From: Gigaspora rosea
Taxonomy: Eukaryota; Glomeromycota; Glomeromycetes; Diversisporales; Gigasporaceae
DNA: 64,000 nt
Assembly (NCBI GenBank): GCA_003550325.1
Contig: QKWP01000252.1
Location: 230,226 to 294,225, forward strand
Direction of reading: 5' to 3'
Made by a program: the position numbers and the translations under genes. The first letter of the stretch is position 1. The number at the start of each line of letters is the position of its first letter. Positions 35,285 through 46,153 of the stretch are shown here, one piece after another. The notes beneath the pieces were generated by a model that worked only from the letters and a program-made list of their open reading frames with translations, was not told the origin of the DNA and ran no database searches.

Positions 35285-36510
35285 GATATTAATGCCCCTA
35301 TTTTTGATATTCATACCCATATCGATAGTCAAAAATTTTAAACCTTTGAGTGAAGATATCTTGAAAACTATCTGACTAAATTCAATGAACTTTTTTTTGC
35401 ATTCTAAAATTCATAGAATTCAATTAAATTTAATTAGATGGTTGTAAGGATATCTTCACTCAAAGTTAGAAAAAAATCAAAAATAAAAGCCATGCCCAAT
35501 TTTTTTGAAAAATTGAGCAAAGATATCTTGACAACCATCTGATCAAATTCGATGAATTTTTTTTTATTTGAATTCTATAAATTCATAGAATTCAAATAAA
35601 AAAAAGTTCATCAAATTTGGTTAAACATTGTCAAGATATCCTTGCTCAAAGTTTTAAAAAAACTTTGGTGCAGCTTTTCTTTTAATAAACATTTGGATTT
35701 TTCTCTAAATTTGAGCAAAGATATCTTGACAACCATCTGACTAAATTCGATAAATTTTTTTTTATTTGAATTCTATGAATATACAGAATTCAAATAAAAA
35801 ATTTTATCGAATTTAGTCAGATAGTTGTCAAGATATCTTCACTTAAAGTTTGAGAAAAATCAAAACATCTATCAAAAGAAAAGCTGCGCCAAAGTTTTTT
35901 TAAAACTTTGAGCAAAGATATCTTGACAACGGCTAACCAAATTTGATGAACTTTTTTTATTTGTATCCTATGAATTTATAGAATTCAAATAAAAAAAATT
36001 CATCGAATTTGATCAGAAGGTTGTCAAGATATCTTTGCTCAAAGTTTTAAAAAAACTTAGGCGCAGCTTTTATTTTGATAGACGTTTTGATTTTTCTCTA
36101 ACTTTGAGTAAGGATATCCTTACAACCATCTGATTAAATTCAATGAATTTTTTTTTATTTGAATTCTATGAATATATAGAATTCAAATAAAAAGTTCATT
36201 AATTTGGTCAAATATTGTCAGGATACTTCGCTCAAAGTTTTAAAAAACTTTGGCACGGCTTTTATTTTGATGGACGTTTTGATTTTTCTCTAACTTTGAG
36301 CGAAGATATCTTGACAACCATCTGACTAAATTCAATAAACTTTTTTTATTGAATTCTATGAATTTATAGAATGCAAATAAAAAAAGTTTATTGAATTTAG
36401 TTAGATGGTTGTCAAGATATCTTCACTCAAAGTTTTAAATTTTTGATTTTTGATAGGGTGTATGATTATCAAAAATGGGTATGAATATCAATCCCCTATT
36501 TTTATTGTAT
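35285..36510. repeat. Array of six giant palindromes
   Basis: Six near-palindromes of about 120-145 bp start near 35347, 35509, 35712, 35908, 36099 and 36295 (period about 190-200 bp). Each reads GAAGATATCTTGACAACCAT, CTGACTAAATTCGATGAAC, a T-run, TTTGAATTCTATGAATTC and then the mirror. Spacers alternate in orientation (AACTTTGGCGCAGCTTTT and its complement). The outer edges also mirror (GATATTCATACCCAT), so the block may be one element. No coding. Confidence 0.85.
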
Positions 36511-36779
36511 AAGCTTGTATCTTTAAATTACATAATTTACGAATATGGTACTTTATCGCCATTGGCGTCTCTATTCAGTATTTTTTCATACTTCATTTCT
36601 CTTTGAATTTATAAAATTCAAAATTTTGAAACTAACGACTTTTATTAATTGTGAAAATAAAATTAAATTATTAGACAACAATGGACAGAATTGTGTAAAA
36701 TACATATTGTACATTGATGAAAATTGATACATGCTTACATTCGTATAAGCAAATCTTTTTTTAATTGAGTAAACAGCTC

Positions 36780-36960
36780 TTTGAGTAACGGATTATCTGA
36801 TTTAATTACGGATAATCAGGTACCGAATCTAGTCAAATAACCGGATACACGATTAAATTCGGGTAACCCGGGTGCCTGATTATCTGTAATAACCCGGGTT
36901 ACCCGAATTTGGACGGGATACCTGATTTGATTCGGATATCCGGTTGGTTGCAAGCAATCA
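36780..36960. repeat. Degenerate GGATAATCAGGTACC / CCCGGGTTACCCGAAT repeat
   Basis: Irregular short units of GGATA(A/T)C(C/A)GG and GGGTAACCCG with their complements run for about 180 bp. It is self-complementary and non-coding. Confidence 0.55.
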
Positions 36961-37364
36961 AATGAATCAATGCCAAGAAATCTGCTAATAACTGGAGACA
37001 TGTTCGCGCAATTATGGAGTGTAGTCAATTAGTGCAAATGGAAAAGGAGTTGCAAGCAGCAGAAAGACAAAGTCATCAGCAAGCAACTTGACATCATATC
37101 ATATCCAGATGAAAATTGATAATTCTAAAAATGACAATAATGCAAGCACCAGTGAAAGTATTCTGTAAGAAAATCAATTGAATCTATAAATTACTAAAAT
37201 TTTTTTACTTTCCTACTTTTGATAATCGACATTTTTATCAAATAATTGCTATACTTATCTAAAAAAATTATTTTTCAACATTAGTATTTGTAAAGACGAA
37301 AATATATATAATAATTTAACCGACTTACCTTTATTTAATGATTTATTCACCATTCGGTTAAAAC

Positions 37365-37636
37365 TATAGATGGGCATCACGCATCTTATCACTTATGATG
37401 CTTAATAGTTACATGATTAATAATATAAAAATCACATCGGGTATCAATTTTTAAATGAGTTGTACGTGACGACTGAGCATCATGTAGTAATAAGGCGCAT
37501 GATGATGCCTGACGAAACTCACGTGACCTGACGAAACATAATAGTTTCGTCATTTCGTCAGTGACGAAACTATGACGAAACTTATGGTTTCGTCAGGCGA
37601 AATAGTTTCGTCAAGCATCTATAATGCACATCTCTA
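37365..37636. mobile_element. MITE with GATG(G/T)GCAT ends and GACGAAAC clusters
   Basis: The left TATAGATGGGCATCACGCATC-type edge and mirrored right edge (TAGAGATGTGCATTATAGATG) bound repeats of GACGAAAC / GTTTCGTC. The same motif cluster occurs in the hAT MITE at 47189. No clear 8-bp duplication was found here. Confidence 0.5.
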
Positions 37637-38062
37637 ATTACTAGCGAAATTTGTATATACAAATAACTTGTTATAGTTAAGTGATCCGGTCCATTAATAA
37701 ATCTTTAATAATTCATTAGGCCATGCAAAGTAAATTTTCGTTTAGCATTACATGGGATCTGAAAATATGGTCGGTTGATCGTTTTTTTTTAATTTACTGT
37801 AAATTAATAAATTAATTTTCACGTCAAAAGTTATGCAAGGTTAATTTTTCATTTCGCACAATAATGAATCAAAAAATTGTGTCAGCAAAATATTTTCTAC
37901 AGGAAATTAAGGTCCACATCGGGTGACACCGGATGAGAATAGCGAAAACATAAATGTCAAAAACCGAACAATTGGCACAATTGTGATCTAAAAAAAAAAA
38001 TAATTATAAAATTGAAAATTGAAAAAAATGAATCGGTGGATAATGTGTGTGGCCTTAAATAA

Positions 38063-38279
38063 GGTAGCTTTTAGTTGATTATTAGGTTAACGTCAATATT
38101 TAGGCTCAGGCACGAGGGGGGTTAAACAAACACATCCCAAGAATATTTGATCAAATTTCATTGGCCAACATTAATTACATGATTAACTAGCTTATACTGC
38201 GCTGTGATTGGCTTGTTTAATTTTCGGCGGCAGTTAAGCGAGGGGGATGACGTTACTTAAATATCAACTAAAAATGGCC
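38063..38279. mobile_element. Harbinger-like MITE (TAA duplication)
   Basis: The left GGTAGCTTTTAGTTGATTAT and right ATATCAACTAAAAATGGCC edges mirror each other, followed inward by GTTAACGTCA / TGACGTTAC. TAA flanks both ends (38060-38062, 38280-38282). 217 bp, non-coding. Confidence 0.75.
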
Positions 38280-38459
38280 TAAGCTTTACAAACTTGCACA
38301 AAGCAAGTTTTTCCAGTTATGTAAATTGCAGGATTTTGCTAAAATGAGAATGGATGATTGAATACGAATATTATGATAAATAAAAAAATAATATATAAAT
38401 AAAAATAAAAAAATAAAAAAAATATAACAAAATATTAAAAAATAAATAAAAAAAGAACA

Positions 38460-38580
38460 ATTAATTTGGGTTCAAGTGAACCAAATTCAGGGTCATTTGA
38501 ACCCAATTCGGGCTCATTTGAATCCAATTGGGTTCATTTGAACCTAATCGGTTCTTTTTAAACCAATACGGGTTCATTTA
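38460..38580. repeat. Tandem of GGTTCATTTGAACCCAATTCG
   Basis: About five and a half units of roughly 21-22 bp, each with an inner palindrome (TTCATTTGAA / TTCAAGTGAA). It may belong to the body of the Helitron-like element that ends at 38702. Confidence 0.65.
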
Positions 38581-38639
38581 AATTTTAAATCCAGGCCAAT
38601 ATCCGGAATAAAATTTGAAATCTCACTTTCGAGTACTTA

Positions 38640-38702
38640 GGCCTAAGAGTCAAAAAAATCAGAAACCCCATTCCCGGGGCAACGCCCGGGCTCCGAGAGC
38701 TA
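38640..38702 (+). other. Possible Helitron 3' end
   Basis: A GC-rich stem-loop CCCGGGGCAACGCCCGGG (about 38674-38691) is followed 8-9 bases later by AGCTAG and then T-rich DNA. Helitrons end in a short hairpin followed by CTRR inserted before T. The start of such an element was not found (expected TC after A, upstream), so this rests on the terminus alone. Confidence 0.4.
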
Positions 38703-39026
38703 GTTTTTATTTTTAGTTATCCAATTCTTAAGATACATCCGAAAATTCCCGCCGACCTATCAACAACCCCGAAATGTTCCGATAACCTTAAGATTTTAAT
38801 GCCAACTAATTGTGATAATAAATATTAGATTGTTTCGAACTATATTCATTAAATATCATTAAAATAAACAAATTGAGGCAAAAAAAATTTTTTTGAGGGA
38901 TTTTTGAAAAATTTGGGTCTGGCGGGTAATGCTAAACGAAAATTTTACTTTGCGTGGCCTTATATAAATTTTTTTATATACGTGTACGTAAAATAATCAT
39001 AACGGATTTTATTAGCTTGTTATTAA

Positions 39027-39276
39027 GGCCGTTTGAAGTTGATTCTTCGGTTAACATCACTTTTCCAGGACTCTCGGTGGGGGGGGGAGGGGTAAAATGA
39101 AATGAACATATGAAACATATAAAAATGAACAAAGATGGGGCAATTTCATTGGTTATATAAATCAGGTAACTGGCGAGAGTCATTCAGCGTTTTGATTGGC
39201 TGTTCGTTTTCGGGGGGAGGTGGGGGAGACTTCAGCTGGGGGGTGATGCTAACCGAAAAATTAACTTCAAACGGCC
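39027..39276. mobile_element. Harbinger-like MITE with G-rich core
   Basis: GGCCGTTTGAAGTTGATT is mirrored at the right end (AATTAACTTCAAACGGCC), with TAA on both flanks (39024-39026, 39277-39279). The interior has runs of G (39078-39092, 39211-39242). The minus- and plus-strand frames over it are not genes. Confidence 0.82.
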
Positions 39277-39683
39277 TAAATAGCCACAAGGAAACGAAAG
39301 TATTATGGTATGACTATGTCAAGAATTCAATATAACGAGAAAATGACTTTATTTTTTTTATTATCGTTATGTGTAATAAATTTGGTAAATGTCATAATTG
39401 TCGAAGATTAGCGTTGAATAGATAAACTTCGCAACACTGAATGTATATTATAATTGGTTAATAATTATAGTTCGGCACGTGACCCGCAATTTTGGTCGTC
39501 ACGGTAATGGGTCGGAAGCAGGGACTCGAAAAAAATTCGAAAAGATTAGAAAATATTTATTCCAATTTTTATTGAATGTCGCAATTTACGCCTTTCTTCT
39601 GCTGTACGACAAAATACACAAATTTGATTGGTTAACAACTTTTCTATACCAAACATTTGCATATTTGAATATGTACCTTCACG

Positions 39684-40049
39684 CAGTATTGTCTGGGATA
39701 CGGACACGGACGGCAAACAGTCCGGGACGGGACGTCCAGGACATGTCCGACCAGAATTTTTTTTGTCCCGGACATTCGGCTAATTTATACGAATATCAAC
39801 ATGTGATCAGCCAATAAAACTCTTTGTACCCCATAAATTATCATCATTTTTTACATAACCAAGGGTCTGTATAATTCCGCAATTTGATTGGTTTTACCCT
39901 GCGGACATGTCCCGGACATAGTAGGGACAAAGTTAAAAATTAGCGGGACATTTCCGTGTACAATAATATGTTGGGACATTATTGCGGACATGTCCCGGAC
40001 TGTCCGTGTCCCTGTAAAATTGGCGAGACAATGTCCGTGTACAACACTG
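39684..40049. mobile_element. hAT MITE, GGACATGTCC family, 8-bp duplication
   Basis: The left CAGTATTGTC and right GTACAACACTG ends are flanked exactly by CCTTCACG (39676-39683, 40050-40057). The arms hold repeats of CCGGGACGGGACGTCC and GGACATGTCCCGGAC. Non-coding, 366 bp. Closest relative: 45882-46153. Confidence 0.92.
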
Positions 40050-40057
40050 CCTTCACG

Positions 40058-42187
40058 TGCGGATCAGACGTACTGCCGATCTGAATAAAGAACGGATCCT
40101 TGCCTCAAAAATACTTTAGCCTCTGATTTATTAATATCCTAGCAGATAATAAAACGAAATATTGAATTAGATTTCATTGCAACTGTTAAATATAATGTCT
40201 TTCTCTCAGAAGTAAATGAAATTTTTAATTAATAAAAAAACATTTTTCACTGTTACTCAAAGGTATCACGTGACCCGTGATTTTCGTGGTCGCCCTGGTG
40301 GATTCATCTAGAATAATGTAAGTCGATGTGCTCGTAAACTTTAATTGTCACCTTTTTTTTATAACCAACTGAATTGGTAAAAAAAAGTGTTGCTATCAAT
40401 TACTAAAGATGTTGCATGTGCATGTGCATGATTCTCGAAAATAATCTTGTTTTTATGCATATTTTGATTCCGAAAAATGGAAAGTACATTCTATTTTTAT
40501 ATACCAATGAACTTATAATGAGAAATCGACAGTTCTGAAAGGAATTTAGGATCAGCATATTCTGAGTTAGTAATAAAGAAGCTCATTGAAAATGAACCTA
40601 CAGCATTTTAACATTTTATTGTTGGATCCATAAAAGTATCTATCAAAATTTTGTCAATTGTAGTCAGTCATAGCGAAAAAATAGGATCATCAGACATCAC
40701 TAATTGTAATATAGTTTTCTAATTCGAACAGCTTGCATATATTTTATCAATTGTCCTTACTATAACAGATAATAACCTCTGGGCGTAGGATCTATTTACT
40801 GTTACATAATTTTTCCGAAACCTATCAACCATTCAGAATCTGTGTAACGTAAAAAAAAATTCAAAACAAATGTTGTTTTAAAGTCTTATTTATCAAAATT
40901 TAGTCTAATAAATCCCTTAGATAATATACTATACCCGGGTATATATTAGAAAAAAATTAAAAAAAAGTTAAATAAACCTTTCTAATTATCCGACTCATAC
41001 TTATACAAGGGACCTGATTTTAAAATCGGTGAAATCCGAATTTTGTATCCCCAAAATTTACTATCTCAAATTTCACGAATTTGTTACTTAATACTAAAAA
41101 GTATTAGCATCGGAATTTAAAATGAGTTATACTAATAGCATGGATACCAAGAGAAACTCATTTCCATTGGTATTTTGAAATCCTTAATATTCTTGATACT
41201 TACTCGTTTTAGATTCAATACTAATACTTTTTTAGTATTAGATAATTTTATAAAATTGGATCTTGTAAATTTAGGGATTTAAATAAAGGTCAATCTCAAC
41301 AAATCTGCACAAATATAAACAGTGAAAATTTAAATATTCCCTAATTTTATTGAATAATTTTGGTGTGGCGTGATATATACATTACATTACAAAGATTCAT
41401 TATGTCAAGAAAATGGATCAACATCCGATGCAAAACACGATTTTAATGATAATATATATCTTTTTTGTTTATTTTGATATAAAAAAAAGCTTTTATAAGT
41501 AAAATTTCATGATACACATTTTTTACTTAGAAAACGGGGCTGTTTTTCATTATAATATTTTGAGAAATTTTTATTGGTTCCGAGCCTAAATTTGTGGATC
41601 TATTTTCGTAACATAAGGGCATCCTAAATTAAGGCTAAACAGGAAATTTAAAATAAAATGCAATGACGTAATATAAGTAGCACAAGTTTGACACAATTTC
41701 TTAAAATATCGATTTCAATAAAGTATTTACTCATATTTTATTGAGGTTTATAATTTAGGAAATATTTGATTTCAAAGTTTATAATTTGTTTCGATTGTGG
41801 ATTTTAGGCTTCTTGTACCGTACGCAGGCTATGTAGCTTGCAAAGAAGGTTCGTTCAAGTTATTAAAAAAAAATATATGCAGTGTAACTTCTGAAATACG
41901 TACATTCGTACTGTACGTACGTACGTACGTATGTGCGATGCAGGAAATTTAAAAAAACCCCAAATCTTTCTGTACAGAGATAATGCACTAACCTGTGAAA
42001 CATTTAAATAAATTTCTTTAATTATCCATCTAAATAGCAGTTACGTAGGATCAAAGAATGTACATCTCTTTACATATCAAGCACAATTACTTAATAGTAT
42101 GCTAAGCCATATCAAGTTAAGAATTTAATGTTTATATAAATTTCGGAATCGATTGTTTCGTTTTACGTACGTACGTACGTATATATT
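40058..42187. other. Upstream region of the F-box gene
   Basis: No transposon ends were recognised here apart from a weak palindrome at 41090-41246 (TACTAAAAAGTATTAG twice). CACGTGACCCG(C/T) occurs near 39477 and again at 40267, both followed by ATTTT and GTC. Two (ACGT)n runs (41913-41930 and 42165-42180) stand upstream of the F-box start codon. Confidence 0.45.
42165..42180. repeat. (ACGT)4 run just before the F-box start codon
   Basis: Four ACGT units end seven bases before the ATG at 42188. A similar run lies at 41913-41930. As a self-complementary tract in the likely 5' leader or core promoter it could affect expression, but this is inference. Confidence 0.6.
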
Positions 42188-43681
42188 ATGATCTCACTTC
42201 CATCAGACTGCTTATATCAAATTTTTCAGCATTTTAAAGATGACTCAAAAACATTACATTCGTGTCTTCTATCCAACCGTTCTTGTTGTGAGCTAATTAT
42301 TCCAATATTATGGGCTGATCCCTGGAAATTAATCCTAAAAAAGAAATCTACATCTGGATGTAGATTTTCTTTTATATCTCTCCTCTCAACATTATTATCA
42401 AGTTTACCATTTGAGTCAAAACGAATTTTACGTAAAAAAAAAGTACTCTGTGCGTCTCATGCTACTTTTTTCAACTATGCTATTTACTGCCGTTCCTTAA
42501 ATTTTGATGGTATTTGGAATATGCTATTTGAACAATTTGGTATTCTTAACGAAGATATTAAAATTTTGGTGGGCCAAGAAATTTGTAAGATGATAATTAT
42601 TCAAAGTACAAAGATAACTCAGATGTTTATCTCTAATTTATTTTTTGATTTATTACAAAATTTATCATTAAATAATTTTCAAAGCCTTTCACATCTTATA
42701 GAATTTGAATATCATGTTACCACAAATTCAAATATTTCTACTTTTTATAATCTGCTTAATGTTTGCAAAAATATTTCTAATCTTACTATCAACTTAGAAG
42801 CTACCCCAAGTAAAAGCTTTATCGAACTTATTCGATCACAAAATGCTATCAAATTTATGAAAATCACCTTTAAATATGATCCCCCCTCCCAATTTATTAA
42901 TTCTTTATTAGCACATGCTAACAATTTAACACACCTTTGTGTTTCTTGTGTTCGTGAAGATATCCTTCCTAAAATTTTCTTTAATTGCCCTACTTTTTCA
43001 AATTTAAGGTTCTTAAAATGTCATAATAGTTATATAGAGCCAATAATTCCTAAATACCATTACTTAAAACAAATGAAAAGCGTAGATATAAACCTGCCAA
43101 ATCTTGAAGTTTTGGAATTTGATTGTGAAACTTTATTTTTATATGAAGTAATGGCTCAAATAATTAAAGGAACGCATGGAAAACTTGAAAAAGTATTTAT
43201 TAGTTCTCCGATTTATTATGTAAATCCGAGCATAATCAATCAAAATATTCTTAATTCATGTCCAAATCTTAAAGTCCTTACTACATTTGTTACTAAAGAC
43301 ACACTTGAAATAATTTTAGCAATATTAACTTCTTGTCAGAGTTTAGAAGGTATAGCATTTTATTCATCTACTAATGAAATTAATTCCATTTTAAATCATT
43401 TATCCCTAAATCCCTTAAAAAGTTTATATAACCTAAAGTTTGATAATACTGACACTTGTTGGACTTTTTCAATAAAAAACATGGAATTGTTTTTAAAAAG
43501 TTTAGAAAGGGCGGATTTAGTAAAGAAACTCAATATTTCTTTAATTTATAAGACTATTGATGTACGTCCGTATGAAATAATGGATCTTTTCGATAAATAT
43601 TACGAAAAGATAATTGCTTCATATTTTATTGAGAGTAAAACTAACATTGTTTATGAACATGACGATTGGCAAAGACTATAG
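42188..43681 (+). CDS. F-box protein with leucine-rich C-terminal region
   Basis: A single open frame of 497 aa. Residues about 3-46 (LPSDCLYQIFQHFKDDSKTL...CLLSNRSCCELIIPILWADPW) form an F-box of the kind greatly expanded in Rhizophagus and relatives. F-box proteins bind Skp1 in SCF ubiquitin ligases and choose the substrate. Residues about 180-460 are irregular leucine-rich repeats (NLTHLCVSC, NLEVLEFDCE, NLKVLTTFV, SLEGIAFYSS), probably the substrate-binding part. No signal peptide or membrane segment is seen. Length and lack of introns are usual for this family. The first ATG is chosen because the F-box begins two residues later. The frame is intact and AT-rich but clearly coding, flanked by transposon-poor DNA. 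The target is unknown. Confidence 0.93.
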   Translation: MISLPSDCLYQIFQHFKDDSKTLHSCLLSNRSCCELIIPILWADPWKLILKKKSTSGCRFSFISLLSTLLSSLPFESKRILRKKKVLCASHATFFNYAIYCRSLNFDGIWNMLFEQFGILNEDIKILVGQEICKMIIIQSTKITQMFISNLFFDLLQNLSLNNFQSLSHLIEFEYHVTTNSNISTFYNLLNVCKNISNLTINLEATPSKSFIELIRSQNAIKFMKITFKYDPPSQFINSLLAHANNLTHLCVSCVREDILPKIFFNCPTFSNLRFLKCHNSYIEPIIPKYHYLKQMKSVDINLPNLEVLEFDCETLFLYEVMAQIIKGTHGKLEKVFISSPIYYVNPSIINQNILNSCPNLKVLTTFVTKDTLEIILAILTSCQSLEGIAFYSSTNEINSILNHLSLNPLKSLYNLKFDNTDTCWTFSIKNMELFLKSLERADLVKKLNISLIYKTIDVRPYEIMDLFDKYYEKIIASYFIESKTNIVYEHDDWQRL

Positions 43682-43758
43682 ATTAGTTTTTATTTTAAAT
43701 ATTCCATTTAGTATTTTTTTAATATAAATTTGAATATTAAAATTTGTTAAATTTGTTA

Positions 43759-43764
43759 AATAAA
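43759..43764 (+). terminator. Polyadenylation signal of the F-box gene
   Basis: AATAAA stands 78 bases after the stop codon and is followed by a T-rich run, a usual eukaryotic 3' end arrangement. Confidence 0.55.
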
Positions 43765-44325
43765 GGTTTTTTTTTTTTGTTAATATTGAATTAAAAAATT
43801 TGGAATAATAATTTCTTACATCTTTTGTTATCTTTGATTATCAACATTGGTTAAAATGGTTCATTTTCTTTATTTAATAATTTTGAAAATTATCCAGAAT
43901 GAATGAGTTGAAAACTATCTGCCAGCTAAGTTAATCACTTTTGAATAGAATATAGTAGTATCACCTTTTAAATTGATGCTAGTACCATGACAAATTCAGT
44001 ACACTAAGTAAAAATTGACAAGAATTTTTCTCAATTACTCAAGTGCAAAACTTGAATCTTTCGCGCTGACGAAACGCAAAAATTAGTTTCGTCAATCAAA
44101 ACTTGTGTTGAGAGATGATAAATTCGAATTTTAAATTTAACTAGCTGGCAATTCAATAATTATAATCGCCTTAAATATATAGAAGATTATCATGAGAAGT
44201 ATTAATATTCATAGGCTCAGTCGCATCATGTGATCATTAACCACTGATCATCTTCCCCAGCGATTAGAGTGTCCAAGATTATAATATGCGCATAATATGC
44301 GATATTTTCTATATGAAATCCCTAA
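43765..44325. other. Intergenic stretch, nothing firm
   Basis: AT-rich. A GACGAAAC / GTTTCGTC motif pair near 44065-44100 is the same motif as in the 37.4 and 47.2 kb MITEs. No ends were recognised. Confidence 0.35.
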
Positions 44326-44656
44326 GGCCGCAAAGTAGATTTTTCGTTTTGCATTACATGGAATCTGAAACTTGGGTCGGTCGGGTTTTTTTTTAATTTG
44401 CTGTAAAAATTAATAGAATAATATCCACATCTAAGGCTATGCAATGTTAATTTTTCATTTGTACAAGGAATCCAAAAATTGGTATTTTTTCCGGATAATT
44501 ACGGGAACTTAATGTCACCATCTGGTGACACCGGATGAGAATAGCGGGAAAAAATAAATGTCAAAAATTGAACAATTGACACAATTGGATTTAAAAAAAT
44601 TGAAAAAATGGGTCGACGGGCAGTGCAAAACGAAAAATCAACTCACTTTCATGCAG
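44326..44656. mobile_element. Harbinger-like MITE, diverged copy
   Basis: It opens GGCCGCAAAGTAGATTTTTCG after TAA and ends with a decayed mirror (GCAAAACGAAAAATCAACTC). The interior (GGTGACACCGGATGAGAATA) matches the 37719 element closely, so both belong to one family. The right edge is uncertain. Confidence 0.65.
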
Positions 44657-44839
44657 CATGTGAACAAGAATTGATTGGTTAAATGAATTAACCGGTTTGT
44701 CCATGTGACTGTAATCACCTGACTTGTCTAGCTTTTTGAGTTTTATTGATTTAATAACTCAAAATTCGCATGATTCGCATAATTTATGCATGCATAATTT
44801 GGCTAGTTTCGCATCATAATCCTGGACACCCTACCCAGA

Positions 44840-45140
44840 CCAAATTGTTTCGATCGCGTGATACGGATAAAATTCTTTAAGTTAGCTAATGTTAGGGTTA
44901 ATGTTTATGTTAGGTTAAAGTTTAAAGATATTAATTATAAAATAGTTCAAGGAAACTTTTAGTTATTGCGCAGAAATAGGTTTCCTATGCAGGTTTGAGT
45001 TATAAGAGAATTTTTGATAAAGCGAACGTTTGTTTGATCATATAAATGTGCGTTTCGCTATTGGATAATTTCCACGTGATCAAAGATTTTCATCGACCAA
45101 AATAGTGGGCTTTCATTGTGATTGGCTAAACTTTGTAGAT
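44840..45140 (+). repeat. Core repeat with TTAGGG-like tract, copy A
   Basis: GTTAGGGTTAATGTTTATGT is followed by GTTTCCTATGCAGGTTTGAG and TTTGTTTGATCATAT. The same order (TTAGGGTGAG, TTTCTTATGCAAACTTTGAG, GTTTTGATCATAT) recurs at 48008-48180, and in reverse at 46595-46705. The element ends are not resolved. Confidence 0.55.
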
Positions 45141-45478
45141 TATCCCGTGATATAGGCAAAATTTTTTTGGTAGTCGAAAATTAATCAAAATTTAACTAAA
45201 TCGTCATGGATAATATTGATCTGTATAAAAATAGAATTTCCCATAAAAATAACTATATCTATAATGAAATTAATACCAGCAGAATAACTTAAAATCTAAA
45301 AACCATAAACTTGCCGCAGACAAAGTTCCAACAAATCAAATTTATTGAAGAAATAATCATAAAATACTAACCCACAGATGGCCCGAAGGGTCATGTGCAT
45401 CATATGATCATTGGGAATCTCTACTGTAATTTTTAAGCTCGCAGGAAATTTATGAATAATATCAGATATCCTGATTTA

Positions 45479-45583
45479 TGTTGTTCATGCCTACCTTACG
45501 TGATTATTTGTGACCGGGAATCTTCCCATGGAAGGTTCTATGATCTCGTGGGAAATTATAATGAAAGGTAGGCATGAACAACA
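45479..45583. mobile_element. Short MITE with TGTTGTTCATGCCTACCTT ends
   Basis: A 105-bp element. The right end is the exact mirror of the left over about 19 bp. Flank duplication is unclear. The family is unassigned. Confidence 0.65.
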
Positions 45584-45594
45584 AATAGTATGGC

Positions 45595-45870
45595 AGGGTA
45601 TTATATGTGAAATAACGCCCACTTGCCCATTAATGCGTGGGCGTTATTTCGAGACAAGGTTGAATTTTTAATAAACCTGTTTTTTAAATAACGACCATTT
45701 ACATTATATATAGGTGGCTGTGCAAAGAGAAAACCAGTGCTATATCACAGATACTGTATATATGGGGTGCGCGTTATTTAGGGACATGGGCGTTATTTTG
45801 AAGCCTCGTATACTATTTAGGGGCGTAATTGTCTAAATAATGCCCATGTCCGTATTTTCGCGAAAATACG
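45595..45870. mobile_element. MITE-like block with GGGCGTTATTT motifs
   Basis: Contains a 14-bp stem hairpin (GAAATAACGCCCAC...GTGGGCGTTATTTC, 45611-45652) and further GGGCGTTATTT units. It ends in the self-complementary CCGTATTTTCGCGAAAATAC followed by TA-like DNA. The end resembles the MITE at 8014. The left boundary is uncertain. Confidence 0.5.
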
Positions 45871-45881
45871 GTACATGTATA

Positions 45882-46153
45882 CAATGTTGTACACGGACAT
45901 TGTCCCGCCGATTTTTCAGGGACGCGGACAGTCCGGGACGGGACGTCCGGGACATGTCCGCAATAATGTCCCAACATGATACATGTCCGCCGGGTAAAAC
46001 CAATCAAATTGCGGAATTATACGAATTTTATTGGTAGATGATCACGTGTTGAGTCGCAAAATGTCCAGGACAAAAAAAATTCTGGGCGGACATGTCCCGG
46101 ACGTCCCGTCCCGGACTGTCCGCCGTCCGTGTCCGTGTCCCATGACAACACTG
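45882..46153. mobile_element. hAT MITE, GGACATGTCC family, 8-bp duplication
   Basis: Ends CAATGTTGTACACGGACA and mirrored CAGTGTTGTCATGGGACA. CATGTATA flanks it exactly on both sides (45874-45881, 46154-46161). It shares CCGGGACGGGACGTCC(G/C)GGAC with the 39684 copy. It inserted right beside the 45870 terminus. Confidence 0.92.

Larger units (their letters stand above)
37719..38959. mobile_element. Harbinger-like composite element
   Basis: GGCCATGCAAAGTAAATTTT at the left and its mirror at the right (AAAATTTTACTTTGCGTGGCC) are flanked by TTA on both sides (37716-37718, 38960-38962). A second GGCC|TTA edge near 38054 suggests that two related copies are fused here. A MITE (38063-38279), a tandem repeat (38460-38580) and a Helitron-like end (38674-38702) lie within. 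Confidence 0.65.

Noticed and set aside
35285-36510. Regular spacing resembling a CRISPR array
   Set aside because: The units are 120-145 bp palindromes with similar, not unique, spacers in a eukaryotic context, and no cas genes are present.
39135-39335. Glycine-rich open frame
   Set aside because: It lies across a Harbinger-like MITE and reads its G-runs; the same DNA is explained by TIRs and TAA duplication.
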